A DNA stretch of 64,000 nucleotides from Clostridium scatologenes (GCF_000968375.1 NZ_CP009933.1:5270001-5334000); one strand, 5' to 3'. Shown: positions 9,144 to 19,100, counted from the first letter of the stretch. Notes: generated by a model from the sequence alone, not told the origin. Made by a program: numbers and translations.

Positions 9144-10421
9144 ATGAAAAATAAAGCAAAAAGCACTGTGCTGTTTGTTATATGTTTACTTCTTATAGGT
9201 TTTTTTGCTTACTCAGGAGTCTACGGGGCTACAGTTGGTGACTACAGGCTTAAGTCATTTGGCGAAGTTATAAATAGAGGACTTGATCTTCAAGGTGGAG
9301 TTTCAGTTTTGGAAGAAATTCAAGCTAGTAAAGTTGATCAAGCAACCTTTGACAAAACCGTAGAACTTTTATCTATGAGAGTTAACAAAATGGGAGTTAG
9401 TGAAACAACCGTTGTTAGAGAAGGACAGAAAAGGATAAGAATAGAAGTACCAGGAAAGTATGATGCCAAGTCTGTAATAGATGGCATAGCTAAAACTGGT
9501 GAACTTAAATTTGTAGGTCCAGATAAGCAAACTATACTTACAGGTAAAGATGTTAAGAATGCTGTATCTACTATAAGTTCAGAATCTCAAAAACCAGTAG
9601 TTACACTTGAACTTAATTCTTCAGGAACTAAAAAATTTGCAGATGCTACTCAGAAGTTTTTAGGTCAGAAAATAACAATTTATTTAGATGATCAGGTACT
9701 TACAGATCCAACTGTTAATGCTGTGATAACTAATGGTAAAGCAGAAATTGAAGGAACTAGAACATTAGAAGAAGCTAAGAGACAGGCTAATTTAATTAAC
9801 TCTGGTGCACTACCTGTTACTGTTAAAGCAGTTGAATCTAAGGTAGTAGGAGCATCTCTTGGAGCTAATTCTCTTCCTTTAAGTATTTTAGCTGGTAAAA
9901 TTGGTATAGGATTAGTAATATTATTTATGATATTATATTACAGAGTTCCAGGATTCATTGCAGGGTTAGCACTAATAGTATATATTTATTTATTACTTTT
10001 GGCTTTTGCTACAGTAGGTGTAACCTTGACATTATCAGGTATAGCAGGTTTCCTACTTACAGTAGGTATGGCGGTAGATGCTAATGTGCTCATATTTGAA
10101 AGAATGAAGGAAGAATTAAAAGGCGGAAAATCAATAAAATCATCTATAGATGCAGGTTTCCATAGAGCTATGACTTCAGTAATAGATTCACATGTAACTA
10201 CTATAGTTGCAGGAATAGTTCTTTATGGATTGGGTTCTGGTACAGTAAAAGGCTTTGCATTAACACTAGTTATAGGTGTTGCCTTAAGTTTGTTTACAGC
10301 AACAACTGTAACAAGAACTTTAATAAAACTTGCAGCAGGTATGGGATGGTTCTATCATAAATGGACAATAGGAACCTTTGGAGTACATGACTTCAGAAGG
10401 GGGGCAAAACAGCATGTTTAA
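9144..10421 (+). CDS. secD: Protein translocase subunit SecD
   Basis: The 425-residue protein has an N-terminal membrane helix, a periplasmic-type domain beginning RGLDLQGGVSVLEE (about 47-60) and ending around 240, and then five membrane helices with the conserved VGMAVDANVLIFERMKEEL. SecD with SecF uses the proton motive force to help complete export. AAGGAGG lies six bases upstream. The stop codon overlaps the secF start by eight bases, indicating coupled translation. Shorter than Gram-negative SecD, normal for Clostridia. Confidence 0.96.
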   Translation: MKNKAKSTVLFVICLLLIGFFAYSGVYGATVGDYRLKSFGEVINRGLDLQGGVSVLEEIQASKVDQATFDKTVELLSMRVNKMGVSETTVVREGQKRIRIEVPGKYDAKSVIDGIAKTGELKFVGPDKQTILTGKDVKNAVSTISSESQKPVVTLELNSSGTKKFADATQKFLGQKITIYLDDQVLTDPTVNAVITNGKAEIEGTRTLEEAKRQANLINSGALPVTVKAVESKVVGASLGANSLPLSILAGKIGIGLVILFMILYYRVPGFIAGLALIVYIYLLLLAFATVGVTLTLSGIAGFLLTVGMAVDANVLIFERMKEELKGGKSIKSSIDAGFHRAMTSVIDSHVTTIVAGIVLYGLGSGTVKGFALTLVIGVALSLFTATTVTRTLIKLAAGMGWFYHKWTIGTFGVHDFRRGAKQHV

Positions 10422-11298
10422 AATTATAGAAAAAACTAAAATATGGTTTGCCATATCTTCAATTATAATACTCATAGGACTTTTTACAGCTGCTACTAAA
10501 GGTTTGGAATTTGGGTTGGATTTTAAAGGCGGTACTGTTCTTGAAATAAGTATAGGAAAAGCTTTTGATAAGGCTGATATAGATAGCATAGTAAAAAAGT
10601 ATGATTCGGAGTTTCAATCTAATAAGGTTAATAATACTTCTATAGAAATAAAAAGTGCTAAGTTAAATAATGAAAATATAGCTGAAATTGTTAAGGCTGT
10701 TAAGGCTAAATATAAAGACAGCAGCGTTACAAATCAAGAAAATATAGGTGCTTCAATAGGTGCAGAAACTAGAATGAAGGCTTATCAGGCTATTGCTTTA
10801 TCAGCGGTAGCAATGCTTATATATGTAGCATTTAGATTTGAATTTACATTTGGATTAGCAGCAATTCTTTCGCTTATTCACGATGTTTTAATTATGTTTT
10901 CATTTTATGCAGTGTTTAGAATACCTATAGATTCAATGTTTGTTGCTGCTATGTTAACAGTTATAGGTTATTCTATAAATGATACAATAGTTGTTTTTGA
11001 TAGAATAAGAGAAAATCATAAGTACATGAGAGGATCAAGTGTTATAGAACTTAGTAATGCCAGTATAACTCAAACATTGGCAAGATCTATAAATACAGTA
11101 CTTACAGTTTTAATAATGCTTGTAGCTATTTATATATTTGTACCAGGTATAAGAAACTTCTCAGAGCCACTTTTAGTAGGTATTACATCAGGATGTTATT
11201 CATCAATATTCATAGCTACTCCATTCTGGGTAATATTAAAGAAACATATGGGTAAGAATAGAAATTCAGCTGCAAAAAAATTAAAGACAGCAAAATAA
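10414..11298 (+). CDS. secF: Protein translocase subunit SecF
   Basis: The 294-residue protein begins MFKIIEKTKIWF and has one N-terminal membrane helix, the motif GLDFKGGTVLEI, an extracytoplasmic domain and five membrane helices with IGYSINDTIVVFDRIREN. It is the SecD partner. ATG 10414, which overlaps the secD stop, is chosen over an in-frame ATG 36 bases upstream because AGGGGGG precedes it. A strong terminator follows. Confidence 0.96.
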   Translation: MFKIIEKTKIWFAISSIIILIGLFTAATKGLEFGLDFKGGTVLEISIGKAFDKADIDSIVKKYDSEFQSNKVNNTSIEIKSAKLNNENIAEIVKAVKAKYKDSSVTNQENIGASIGAETRMKAYQAIALSAVAMLIYVAFRFEFTFGLAAILSLIHDVLIMFSFYAVFRIPIDSMFVAAMLTVIGYSINDTIVVFDRIRENHKYMRGSSVIELSNASITQTLARSINTVLTVLIMLVAIYIFVPGIRNFSEPLLVGITSGCYSSIFIATPFWVILKKHMGKNRNSAAKKLKTAK

Positions 11299-11337
11299 AG
11301 AAATTTCTTTAAAATATTAGTTTGTTATGATAAAATA

Positions 11338-11372
11338 AAAAATCTAGAGTATATGTAACTCTAGATTTTTTT
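11338..11372 (+). terminator. Rho-independent terminator after secF
   Basis: AAAAATCTAGAGT, a 7-base loop and ACTCTAGATTTTTTT form a strong stem with U tract. Confidence 0.9.
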
Positions 11373-11399
11373 ATTGTTAATAATCTCTTTATAAAGTAT

Positions 11400-11428
11400 T
11401 TGTAAAATGCGACAATATCAATTATAAT
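11400..11428 (+). promoter_or_regulatory. Candidate promoter for the RecJ-like gene
   Basis: TTGTAA and TATAAT with a 17-base spacer, 34 bases before the start codon and just after the secF terminator. Confidence 0.6.
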
Positions 11429-11462
11429 ATATATGCTTTCGATAAATTTGGAGGATTTTATT

Positions 11463-12335
11463 ATGGAGATACAAGAAAGAAATATGCAGTATTCTAGAGT
11501 TTCAGATGCTCAGGATCCTTTTTTGTTAAAAGGGATGAAAGAAGCATTAAAAAGAATTATAAAGGCAGTAAATGAAAGAGAAAAGATAGTTATTTATGGC
11601 TACTATGACTTAGATGGTATAACAGCTGTTTCTTTGTTGTTGCTAGTTTTAAAGTATTTAAATGCAGATGTGGAATATGTTGTTCCTGAAAGTATGGATG
11701 AATATTTTGGTATAGATTCTGATATTATAAAAAACCATGTAAAATTTTTAGGAGCAAGGCTTATTATTACAGTAGGGTGTGGGGTGAATTCTGTTTCACA
11801 GGTTGAACTCTGTAAGGAACTAGGCATAGATGTAATAATAACTGATTATCATGAATGTTCTAAGGTACTTCCTGAAACTATTATTGTAAATCCAAATCAA
11901 GAAGGCTGTAAATATACTTTTAAAGATTTAACAGCAGTAGGAATAGCATTTAAATTAGCACAATCTATATCTATGTATTATCAAATGAAGTGTATAAGTA
12001 AATATTTAGATTTAGTTATGATAGGTATAATTTCGAGAAATATAAACTTGACTGGTGAAAATAAAATTATGGTTAGTCAAGGAATGTATCATTTGAATTA
12101 TACCAATAATTATGGTCTTAAAGCTTTAATCAAAATCCATAATATTGTAAATATAAATAAAGAAAGCATATGTAAATTAGCATATAATATTGTACCAGTA
12201 TCAAAGAGTATCAGAAATGTAGATAATGCAAGAATAGCGGTAGAATTGTTTACCACTGCTAGTATGGATAGAGCTGAGCAGATAGCAAAATATTTAAAAA
12301 ATGAAACTAAAGGAAATGAGTTGTGCATTTCTTGA
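11463..12335 (+). CDS. RecJ-like DHH-family protein with degenerate catalytic motifs
   Basis: The 290-residue product aligns by motif with the N-terminal DHH domain of RecJ, the 5'-3' single-strand exonuclease usually encoded before apt in Clostridia. It lacks the DHHA1 and OB domains of a full RecJ. Metal-binding motifs are altered: RecJ's GDYDxDG reads GYYDLDG (46-52), the TVDCG motif reads TVGCG (103-107), and the DHH signature reads DYH (128-130). Two of the key aspartates (49, 51) remain. It is therefore probably not an active exonuclease and may be a regulatory or structural paralogue. ATG 11463 has GGAGG eight bases upstream. Confidence 0.75.
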   Translation: MEIQERNMQYSRVSDAQDPFLLKGMKEALKRIIKAVNEREKIVIYGYYDLDGITAVSLLLLVLKYLNADVEYVVPESMDEYFGIDSDIIKNHVKFLGARLIITVGCGVNSVSQVELCKELGIDVIITDYHECSKVLPETIIVNPNQEGCKYTFKDLTAVGIAFKLAQSISMYYQMKCISKYLDLVMIGIISRNINLTGENKIMVSQGMYHLNYTNNYGLKALIKIHNIVNINKESICKLAYNIVPVSKSIRNVDNARIAVELFTTASMDRAEQIAKYLKNETKGNELCIS

Positions 12336-12442
12336 AAGGTATTTAAAATTTTTGATATATGTCAATAATTAATAAATAATATGAAAATTACAAATTAAGG
12401 TATATAATATAATTGTATTTATCATTAAGGGGGAGAATATAC

Positions 12443-12961
12443 GTGGACTTGAAGGAAAAGGTAAGAGTAATAGATGGTTTTCCAAAAGAAGGAATAAGTT
12501 TTAAAGATGTAACTACTTTATTGCAGGATAAAGATGCATTTAAATACACTGTGGATAAAATTGTAGAGTATTTAAAGGACAAGAAAATTGATGTGGTGGT
12601 TGGCCCTGAAGCCAGAGGGTTTCTATTTGGAGCACCAGTAGCATATGCCTTAGGAGCTGGATTTGTACCTGTAAGAAAAAAAGGAAAACTTCCATATGAC
12701 ACTATTAGTGTAAATTATGATTTAGAATATGGCAGCGACGAATTAGAGATACATAAAGATAGCATAAAGAAAAATCAAAGAATTGCCATAGTAGATGACT
12801 TATTAGCTACAGGAGGAACTATTGGTTCTGTTGCTAAATTGGTAGAACAACTAGGTGGAGAAGTTGTAACTGTGGATTTTGTCATGGAATTAACTGATTT
12901 AAATGGAAGAGAAAAGTTAAAAAAATACGATATAATGTCTTTAATTAAATACAATGTTTAA
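12443..12961 (+). CDS. apt: Adenine phosphoribosyltransferase
   Basis: The 172-residue protein has the family length and motifs: VIDGFPKEGISFKD at the N-terminus, VGPEARGFLFGAPVAYALG, VRKKGKLPYDT and the PRPP-binding loop IAIVDDLLATGGT. It converts adenine and PRPP into AMP. The start is GTG 12443, nine bases after GGGGGAG. It sits upstream of relA, a common Firmicutes order linking purine salvage with (p)ppGpp metabolism. A hairpin (13009-13033) separates them. Confidence 0.96.
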   Translation: MDLKEKVRVIDGFPKEGISFKDVTTLLQDKDAFKYTVDKIVEYLKDKKIDVVVGPEARGFLFGAPVAYALGAGFVPVRKKGKLPYDTISVNYDLEYGSDELEIHKDSIKKNQRIAIVDDLLATGGTIGSVAKLVEQLGGEVVTVDFVMELTDLNGREKLKKYDIMSLIKYNV

Positions 12962-13008
12962 ATAAATTGCAACTTTCTACAGTATATAATATAATATTAA
13001 TAAAAAAT

Positions 13009-13033
13009 AATGGCTGGTTTTTAACCAGCCATT
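13009..13033 (+). terminator. Hairpin between apt and relA
   Basis: AATGGCTGGTT and AACCAGCCATT form a perfect 11-bp stem with a 3-base loop, then GATTTTA. The U tract is short, so partial termination is likely. Confidence 0.65.
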
Positions 13034-13059
13034 GATTTTAGAGGAGTAGGAGTAGTAGC

Positions 13060-15234
13060 ATGCTAAAAAAATTAATAGAAAAAATAGACAAAAATTGCAT
13101 TAATGTAGATAAAAAAATGGTAGAAAAGGCTTATAATTTAGCTGATGAGGCACATAAAAAACAAAAAAGAGAATCCGGAGAACCGTATATAATGCACCCT
13201 GTAGAAGTAGCATGCATATTAGCTGAGATGGGCATGGATACTAGTACTATAACAGCAGGACTACTCCACGATGTAATAGAAGATACGGAATATACTTATG
13301 AAGACATTTGTAATGAGTTTAGTGTAGAAGTTGCAAATTTAGTTGATGGTGTAACTAAACTTGGGAAAATACAGTATAAAACAAAAGAAGAACAGCAGGC
13401 AGATAATGTTAGAAAGATGCTTCTTGCTATGGCAAAGGATATAAGAGTCATACTTATAAAATTGGCAGATAGAATGCATAATATGAGAACTTTAAAGTAT
13501 ATGCCTGTAGAAAAACAAAAGGAAAAAGCTAAGGAAACCTTTGATATATATGCTCCACTTGCTCATAGATTAGGTATGTCAAAAATAAAATGGGAATTGG
13601 AAGATTTAGCATTTAGATATATAAATCCTAATGAATATTATTTTATAGTAAGAAAGATTTCAGAAAAAAGAGAAGAAAGAGAAGAATATATAGGTGAAGT
13701 AATACAGCAGCTTGAAAACAATTTAGATAGGGCTGGAATATCATCAGAGATAGATGGAAGACCGAAACATTTTTATAGTATATATAGAAAGATGGTTAAT
13801 AAAAATAAGACTATAGATCAAATTTTTGATTTAACAGCAGTTAGAATACTTGTAGAAACTGTAAAGGACTGTTATGCTGCATTAGGAATAGTACATACTA
13901 TATATAAGCCTATACCAGGCAGATTTAAGGATTATATTGCTATGCCTAAACCTAATATGTATCAATCTCTTCATTCTACAGTTATAGGACCTCAGGGAAA
14001 ACCATTTGAAATACAAATTAGAACCTTTGCAATGCATAAAACTGCTGAATATGGTATAGCTGCTCATTGGAAGTATAAAGAAGGGGTAGAGACAGCAGAT
14101 GATATAGATAAAAAGCTTACATGGCTTAGAGAAATATTGGAGTGGCAGAGAGAAACTTCAGATGCGGAAGAATTTATGGAAGGGTTTAAAATAGACTTGT
14201 TTTCTGATGAGGTATTTGTATTTACTCCAAAAGGTACTGTAATAAACTTACCTTATGAGGCAACACCAATAGACTTTGCCTATAAAATTCATACAGACAT
14301 AGGAAATAGGTGTATAGGAGCAAAAGTAAGTGGAAAAATGGTTCCTCTTGATTATCATTTAAAAACAGGAGAAATTGTTGAAATATTGGCATCAACTACA
14401 CCAAAGGGTCCAAGTATAGATTGGCTCAGCATTGTTAAAAGTAATCAAGCTAAGAGTAAAATAAGAGCTTGGTTCAAAAAAGCAAAAAGAGAAGAAAATA
14501 TAGTAAAAGGTAAGGATTTACTTGAAAAAGAAACTAAGAAACAAGGATATAATTTTGGAGAATTTGCTAAAGGTGAAATACTAGAAACTACACTTAAAAG
14601 ATATAATATGAATTCTATAGATGATTTGTATGCAGCTGTAGGGGTTGGAGCTATTATTCAATCTAATGTGGTTTTGAAGTTAAAAGAGCTTTACTTAAAA
14701 AACAATAAACATGAAGTTGACGATTGGAAAGCAGTAGAAGAACAATTAAATAAAAATAGTAAGCAAAATAAACCAAAGAAAGATCAGCCAGGCATAATAG
14801 TAAAAGGTGAAAGTAACTTACTTGTAAGATTTGCAAAATGCTGCAATCCAGTTCCAGGTGATGAGATAGTTGGTTATATAACTAAGGGGAGAGGTGTCTC
14901 AATTCACAGAAAAGACTGTAAGAATGTGGACTTTTTATTAAAAAATGAAGATAATAAGTTGGTTGAAGTAAGTTGGGGAAGACCTAAGGGAGCTGAATAT
15001 ATAGCTGAAATTGAAATTAGTGCAGAGGATAGAGAAGGAATATTGGCAGAGGCTATGGAAATTATAAGTAATAGCAATACTTATTTATATGCTGTAAATG
15101 CAAAGCCTCCTAAAAATGGAATTGCCACTATAAATATAAAGTTAAAAATATCTAGTATAGATGATTTAAAGCTTGTTATGAAAAAGATAAAGAGAATCAG
15201 AAATGTTATTGATGTTTATAGAACTAAAAATTAA
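13060..15234 (+). CDS. relA: RelA/SpoT bifunctional (p)ppGpp synthetase/hydrolase
   Basis: The 724-residue protein has the full long-RSH layout: HD hydrolase domain (about 45-150, with YIMHPVEVACIL and LLHDVIEDT), synthetase domain (about 220-340, RPKHFYSIYRKM, YQSLHSTVIGP), TGS domain (about 385-445, FVFTPKGTVINLP), a conserved Cys motif RFAKCCNPVPGDEI and a C-terminal ACT domain. The intact HD residues suggest hydrolysis as well as synthesis. It controls the stringent response on ribosomes. dtd follows 27 bases later, the standard relA-dtd pairing. Confidence 0.97.
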   Translation: MLKKLIEKIDKNCINVDKKMVEKAYNLADEAHKKQKRESGEPYIMHPVEVACILAEMGMDTSTITAGLLHDVIEDTEYTYEDICNEFSVEVANLVDGVTKLGKIQYKTKEEQQADNVRKMLLAMAKDIRVILIKLADRMHNMRTLKYMPVEKQKEKAKETFDIYAPLAHRLGMSKIKWELEDLAFRYINPNEYYFIVRKISEKREEREEYIGEVIQQLENNLDRAGISSEIDGRPKHFYSIYRKMVNKNKTIDQIFDLTAVRILVETVKDCYAALGIVHTIYKPIPGRFKDYIAMPKPNMYQSLHSTVIGPQGKPFEIQIRTFAMHKTAEYGIAAHWKYKEGVETADDIDKKLTWLREILEWQRETSDAEEFMEGFKIDLFSDEVFVFTPKGTVINLPYEATPIDFAYKIHTDIGNRCIGAKVSGKMVPLDYHLKTGEIVEILASTTPKGPSIDWLSIVKSNQAKSKIRAWFKKAKREENIVKGKDLLEKETKKQGYNFGEFAKGEILETTLKRYNMNSIDDLYAAVGVGAIIQSNVVLKLKELYLKNNKHEVDDWKAVEEQLNKNSKQNKPKKDQPGIIVKGESNLLVRFAKCCNPVPGDEIVGYITKGRGVSIHRKDCKNVDFLLKNEDNKLVEVSWGRPKGAEYIAEIEISAEDREGILAEAMEIISNSNTYLYAVNAKPPKNGIATINIKLKISSIDDLKLVMKKIKRIRNVIDVYRTKN

Positions 15235-15261
15235 ATTTATAATGCTTAAGGAGTGATTTTA

Positions 15262-15711
15262 ATGCGTGCTGTAGTACAGAGGGTTAAGTATTCTAAGGTA
15301 GAAATAAATGGAGAAGTAGTTGGAGAAATAAATAAAGGTTTAAATGTTTTACTTGGGATATCAAGGGAAGATACACAGGAACATATAACTTATTTAAAAG
15401 ACAAAATTTTAAATTTGAGGATATTTGAAGATGAGAATGGAAAATTGAATAAGTCTCTTCTAGATGTAGGAGGAGAATTATTAATAATATCACAATTTAC
15501 TTTATATGGAGATTGTAGAAAAGGCAGAAGACCAAGTTTTATAGAAGCATTAGGTGGGGATGAGGCAGAAAAAATGTATGAGGAATTTGTGAGACAATGT
15601 AGAGAAACTGTACCTAAGGTGGAGACAGGAAGATTTGGTGCAGACATGTTAGTAAGTATAGAAAATGATGGTCCCGTTACGTTAATGATAGATAGTAATA
15701 AAACTTTTTAA
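15262..15711 (+). CDS. dtd: D-aminoacyl-tRNA deacylase
   Basis: The 149-residue protein begins MRAVVQRVKYSKVEI and contains the two Dtd signature segments, SQFTLYGDCRKGRRPSF and NDGPVTLMID. Dtd removes D-amino acids (and glycine from tRNA-Ala) to protect translation. ATG 15262 is preferred over an upstream ATA/ATG frame because AAGGAG lies nine bases before it. It forms an operon with relA and the following hydrolase. Confidence 0.96.
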   Translation: MRAVVQRVKYSKVEINGEVVGEINKGLNVLLGISREDTQEHITYLKDKILNLRIFEDENGKLNKSLLDVGGELLIISQFTLYGDCRKGRRPSFIEALGGDEAEKMYEEFVRQCRETVPKVETGRFGADMLVSIENDGPVTLMIDSNKTF

Positions 15712-15734
15712 ATGTAAAGAAGGAGGTTATATCA

Positions 15735-16340
15735 ATGTCAATGAAAATAAAAAGAATTCCTGCGGGAGTTTATGCGGCAAACTGTTATATAGTAATAGAT
15801 GAAGAAACTAAAGATTGTGTTGTAATGGACCCAGGTGGAGATGAAGAAGATTTAATAAAAGCGATAAAAAAAGAAAATGTTCAGGTTAAATATATATTGC
15901 TTACTCATGGTCATGCAGATCATACTGGTGCTGCACTAAGGTTAAAAAAAGATTTTAATGCACCTTTATGTATAAATAGTGAAGATTATGAGCTAATAAG
16001 TAAAGGTGCATTTATGTATGGAGACATTGTTAATAATATAGATCAATATATAAAAGAGGGAGATATTTTTAAGGTTGGAAATATGGATATAAAATGTATT
16101 CATACGCCAGGACATACGCCAGGAGGAGTTTGTTTCTTAATTGAAGATTCAGTATTTACAGGAGATACATTATTTGCAGGTTCTATAGGAAGAACAGATT
16201 TTCAAGGAGGAAACTTTGATGCAATAATAAAGAGCATTAAAGAAAAACTTATGGTGCTAAGTGATGAAATTAAAGTTTTCCCAGGTCATGGACCAGAAAG
16301 TACCATAGGAAAAGAAAGATTACACAATCCATTTTTATAG
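15735..16340 (+). CDS. Glyoxalase-II-like metallo-beta-lactamase-fold hydrolase
   Basis: The 201-residue protein carries the MBL metal motif LTHGHADHTGA, the second histidine in HTPGHTPGG, the Asp in FTGDTLF and the final His in FPGHGPEST. The short length and lack of a C-terminal helical domain place it with the YcbL-like group of small MBL hydrolases. It probably hydrolyses a thioester or phosphoester; the substrate is unknown. It follows dtd by 23 bases and is followed by a terminator before hemZ. Confidence 0.85.
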   Translation: MSMKIKRIPAGVYAANCYIVIDEETKDCVVMDPGGDEEDLIKAIKKENVQVKYILLTHGHADHTGAALRLKKDFNAPLCINSEDYELISKGAFMYGDIVNNIDQYIKEGDIFKVGNMDIKCIHTPGHTPGGVCFLIEDSVFTGDTLFAGSIGRTDFQGGNFDAIIKSIKEKLMVLSDEIKVFPGHGPESTIGKERLHNPFL

Positions 16341-16351
16341 GGTTTACTTGG

Positions 16352-16377
16352 TGGAGAATTTTTAATTCTCCATTTTT
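16352..16377 (+). terminator. Rho-independent terminator
   Basis: TGGAGAATT, loop TTT, AATTCTCCA and TTTTT. It closes the relA-dtd-MBL transcript. Confidence 0.85.
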
Positions 16378-16397
16378 AAAGAGGAGAATATGTAGTA

Positions 16398-17828
16398 ATG
16401 AAAATTAAAGTAAAATTGAATAACATGGATTATAGATATGATGTGTACCATATGATCAGCATGTTTTATAAATTTTTAGATATCAGTTTTGTAGAAGATG
16501 ATTGGGATATTTGTATAAAAATTCAACAAAATAGCATTGATATTTTACAAGAACATGAAATAGAAACATTTAAATTTTCAAATGGAGAAACTATAAAATC
16601 AGGAATTAAAAAGGCAATTTTTAAATATTTACATAAAAAAACTGGAAAAGAACTTCCTTGGGGAACTTTAATAGGTATAAGACCAAGCAAGATAGCTTTA
16701 GAGCTGATAAACCAAGGGAAAGATGATGAATATATAATTAATTATTTTAGTGAACATTCTCTTGTTAAGAAGAACAAGGCAGAACTTTGTATTGATATAG
16801 CAAAATCAGAAAAAAGTTTGGTTAACAAGGATAAAAATACTATTAGTGTATATGTTGGCATGCCATTTTGCCCCACAAGGTGTCTTTATTGTTCATTTAC
16901 TTCCAATCCTATCAAGGGATGCAAAAATGTAGTGGAACCATATTTGAAAAGTTTGTGTTATGAAATAGAAAAGACAGCGGAATACATAAGAACAAAAGGA
17001 CTTAAAATTCAATGTGTATATTTTGGAGGAGGAACGCCTACTTCAATTAATGATGAACAATTTGAAAAAATTATGGAACATATATATAATAGTTTTATAC
17101 GCAAAAATAGTATAGAAGAATTTACAGTAGAATGTGGTAGACCAGATAGTATAACTTCAAGTAAGCTGAATACTATGAAAAAGTATAATGTGCACAGAAT
17201 TAGTATAAATCCTCAAACTATGAATGATGATACTTTAAAGCTTATAGGAAGAAAACATACTGTTAAAGATGTAATAGATAAATTTAAAATGGCAAGAGAG
17301 TTTGGTTTTAATCATATAAATATGGATATTATAGTAGGGCTTCCTGGCGAAGTATTAAAGCATGTAAAGAAAACTTGTGAGGAAATATCAAAACTTTCTC
17401 CTGATAGTGTAACTGTACATGGTATGTCTGTAAAAAGAGCCTCTAAGCTCCATGAAAATATAGTGAATAATATAGAATTTTCTATTCCAGAGCAAGAAGA
17501 GTTAAATTTAATGTATGAAGAGACAGTTAAGTTAGCTGAAAAATTAAATATTAAACCATATTATATGTATAGACAGAAAAACATGGTTGGTAATATGGAG
17601 AATATAGGATATGCAAAGTCTTCTAAAGAAGGATTATATAACATTCAAATTATTGAAGAGGTTCAAACTATTATTGCCTGTGGAGCAGATGCTGCCACTA
17701 AAGTTGTATTTTTGGATGAAAATAGAATAGAAAGACATGCAAATGTTAAGGATGTAAGAGAATATATAAATAGAACAGAGGAAATGGTTGAGAAGAAAAT
17801 TAAACTTTTAAATACACGATATAAATAA
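16398..17828 (+). CDS. hemZ: Coproporphyrinogen dehydrogenase-type radical SAM protein HemZ
   Basis: The 476-residue protein has an N-terminal region (1-145) typical of HemZ and a radical SAM core with MPFCPTRCLYCSF (Cys158, 162, 165). YFGGGTPTS follows, with ECGRPDS further on. HemZ/HemN-like proteins act in anaerobic tetrapyrrole or haem-related metabolism; whether this one oxidises coproporphyrinogen is unproven, because no other haem genes are in the window. It starts at ATG with a GAGGAG site and precedes hisS by 24 bases, as in many Clostridia. Confidence 0.88.
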   Translation: MKIKVKLNNMDYRYDVYHMISMFYKFLDISFVEDDWDICIKIQQNSIDILQEHEIETFKFSNGETIKSGIKKAIFKYLHKKTGKELPWGTLIGIRPSKIALELINQGKDDEYIINYFSEHSLVKKNKAELCIDIAKSEKSLVNKDKNTISVYVGMPFCPTRCLYCSFTSNPIKGCKNVVEPYLKSLCYEIEKTAEYIRTKGLKIQCVYFGGGTPTSINDEQFEKIMEHIYNSFIRKNSIEEFTVECGRPDSITSSKLNTMKKYNVHRISINPQTMNDDTLKLIGRKHTVKDVIDKFKMAREFGFNHINMDIIVGLPGEVLKHVKKTCEEISKLSPDSVTVHGMSVKRASKLHENIVNNIEFSIPEQEELNLMYEETVKLAEKLNIKPYYMYRQKNMVGNMENIGYAKSSKEGLYNIQIIEEVQTIIACGADAATKVVFLDENRIERHANVKDVREYINRTEEMVEKKIKLLNTRYK

Positions 17829-17852
17829 GTTGAAATAAAGGGAGGTATTAGT

Positions 17853-19100
17853 ATGAATATACAAGCACCAAAAGGTACTAAGGATATGTTACCAAAGGAT
17901 GCTTATAAATGGCATTATGTTGAAAATAAATTTAGAGAACTTTCAGAGCAGTATGGAATAAAAGAAATAAGAACGCCTATATTTGAACATACAGAGTTAT
18001 TTACAAGAGGAGTAGGTGAAACTACTGATGTTGTTCAAAAAGAAATGTATACATTTGAAGATAAGGGTGGAAGAAGTGTTACTTTAAAACCTGAAGGAAC
18101 AGCACCATCAGTAAGGGCATTTATTGAAAGTAGCCTCTACAATGAAGCACAACCAACAAAGCTTTATTATTTTATTCCTGCTTTTAGATATGAGAATGTT
18201 CAAAAAGGTAGATTAAGACAATTTCATCAGTATGGAGTAGAGATATTTGGGTCACAAGAAGCATCAATAGATGCTGAAGGTATAAGTATAGCAATGAGAG
18301 CATTAGACGAGTTAGGACTTAAAAATTTAAGCTTAAACATAAATAGTCTAGGATGTCCGGATTGTAGAAAGAAATTTAATGATGCATTAAAAAGTTTCCT
18401 AAAAGAAAATTATGATGATCTATGCAATACTTGTAAATCAAGATTTGAAAGAAATCCAATGAGAATACTTGATTGTAAAGAGGAAAAGTGTAAAAAAATA
18501 GCTAAAAATGCACCAACTATATTAGATTACATATGTGATGATTGTAAAGATCATTTTGAAGAATTGAAAAAATATCTAGATGCCATTGGAATTAAATATA
18601 CTATTGATCCTTATATAGTAAGAGGATTGGATTATTATACAAAGACTGTTTTTGAAATAATATATAAGGATTTAACAGTTTGCGGCGGTGGAAGGTATGA
18701 TAAGCTCATTGAAGAGTTAGGTGGACCAGATATGCCTGCCTTTGGATTTGCTGTGGGCTTAGAAAGACTTATTATGACTTTGGAATCAGAAGAAATAGAA
18801 ATACCTAGATCTGATTATATAGATTTATATGTAGGTGCTATGGGAGATAATGCTAAAATTGAAGCTTTTAAAATAGTAAATGATTTAAGAGCAAAGGGAT
18901 TAAAATGTGATTCAGATCACATGAACAGAAGTGTAAAAGCTTCCATGAAGTATGCAAACAAAATAGGTGTTAGATTTACAGTTGTGCTAGGTGAAAATGA
19001 ATTGCAATCTGGTGCAGCAAAGTTGAAGAGAATGGAAGATGGACAGCAGTTTGAAGTCGATTTAAAAAATTTAGATAGCATTGTTAAGATAGTAAAATAA
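17853..19100 (+). CDS. hisS: Histidyl-tRNA synthetase
   Basis: The 415-residue class II synthetase shows the family start APKGTKDMLP, motif 2 AFRYENVQKGRLRQFHQYG, the histidine-specific motifs RGLDYYTKTVFEI and CGGGRYDKL, motif 3 GFAVGLERL, and a C-terminal anticodon-binding domain. It charges tRNA-His. GGGAGG is seven bases before the ATG. It is followed by aspS at 45 bases, the usual Firmicutes pair. No T-box leader fits in the short upstream gap. Confidence 0.97.
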   Translation: MNIQAPKGTKDMLPKDAYKWHYVENKFRELSEQYGIKEIRTPIFEHTELFTRGVGETTDVVQKEMYTFEDKGGRSVTLKPEGTAPSVRAFIESSLYNEAQPTKLYYFIPAFRYENVQKGRLRQFHQYGVEIFGSQEASIDAEGISIAMRALDELGLKNLSLNINSLGCPDCRKKFNDALKSFLKENYDDLCNTCKSRFERNPMRILDCKEEKCKKIAKNAPTILDYICDDCKDHFEELKKYLDAIGIKYTIDPYIVRGLDYYTKTVFEIIYKDLTVCGGGRYDKLIEELGGPDMPAFGFAVGLERLIMTLESEEIEIPRSDYIDLYVGAMGDNAKIEAFKIVNDLRAKGLKCDSDHMNRSVKASMKYANKIGVRFTVVLGENELQSGAAKLKRMEDGQQFEVDLKNLDSIVKIVK

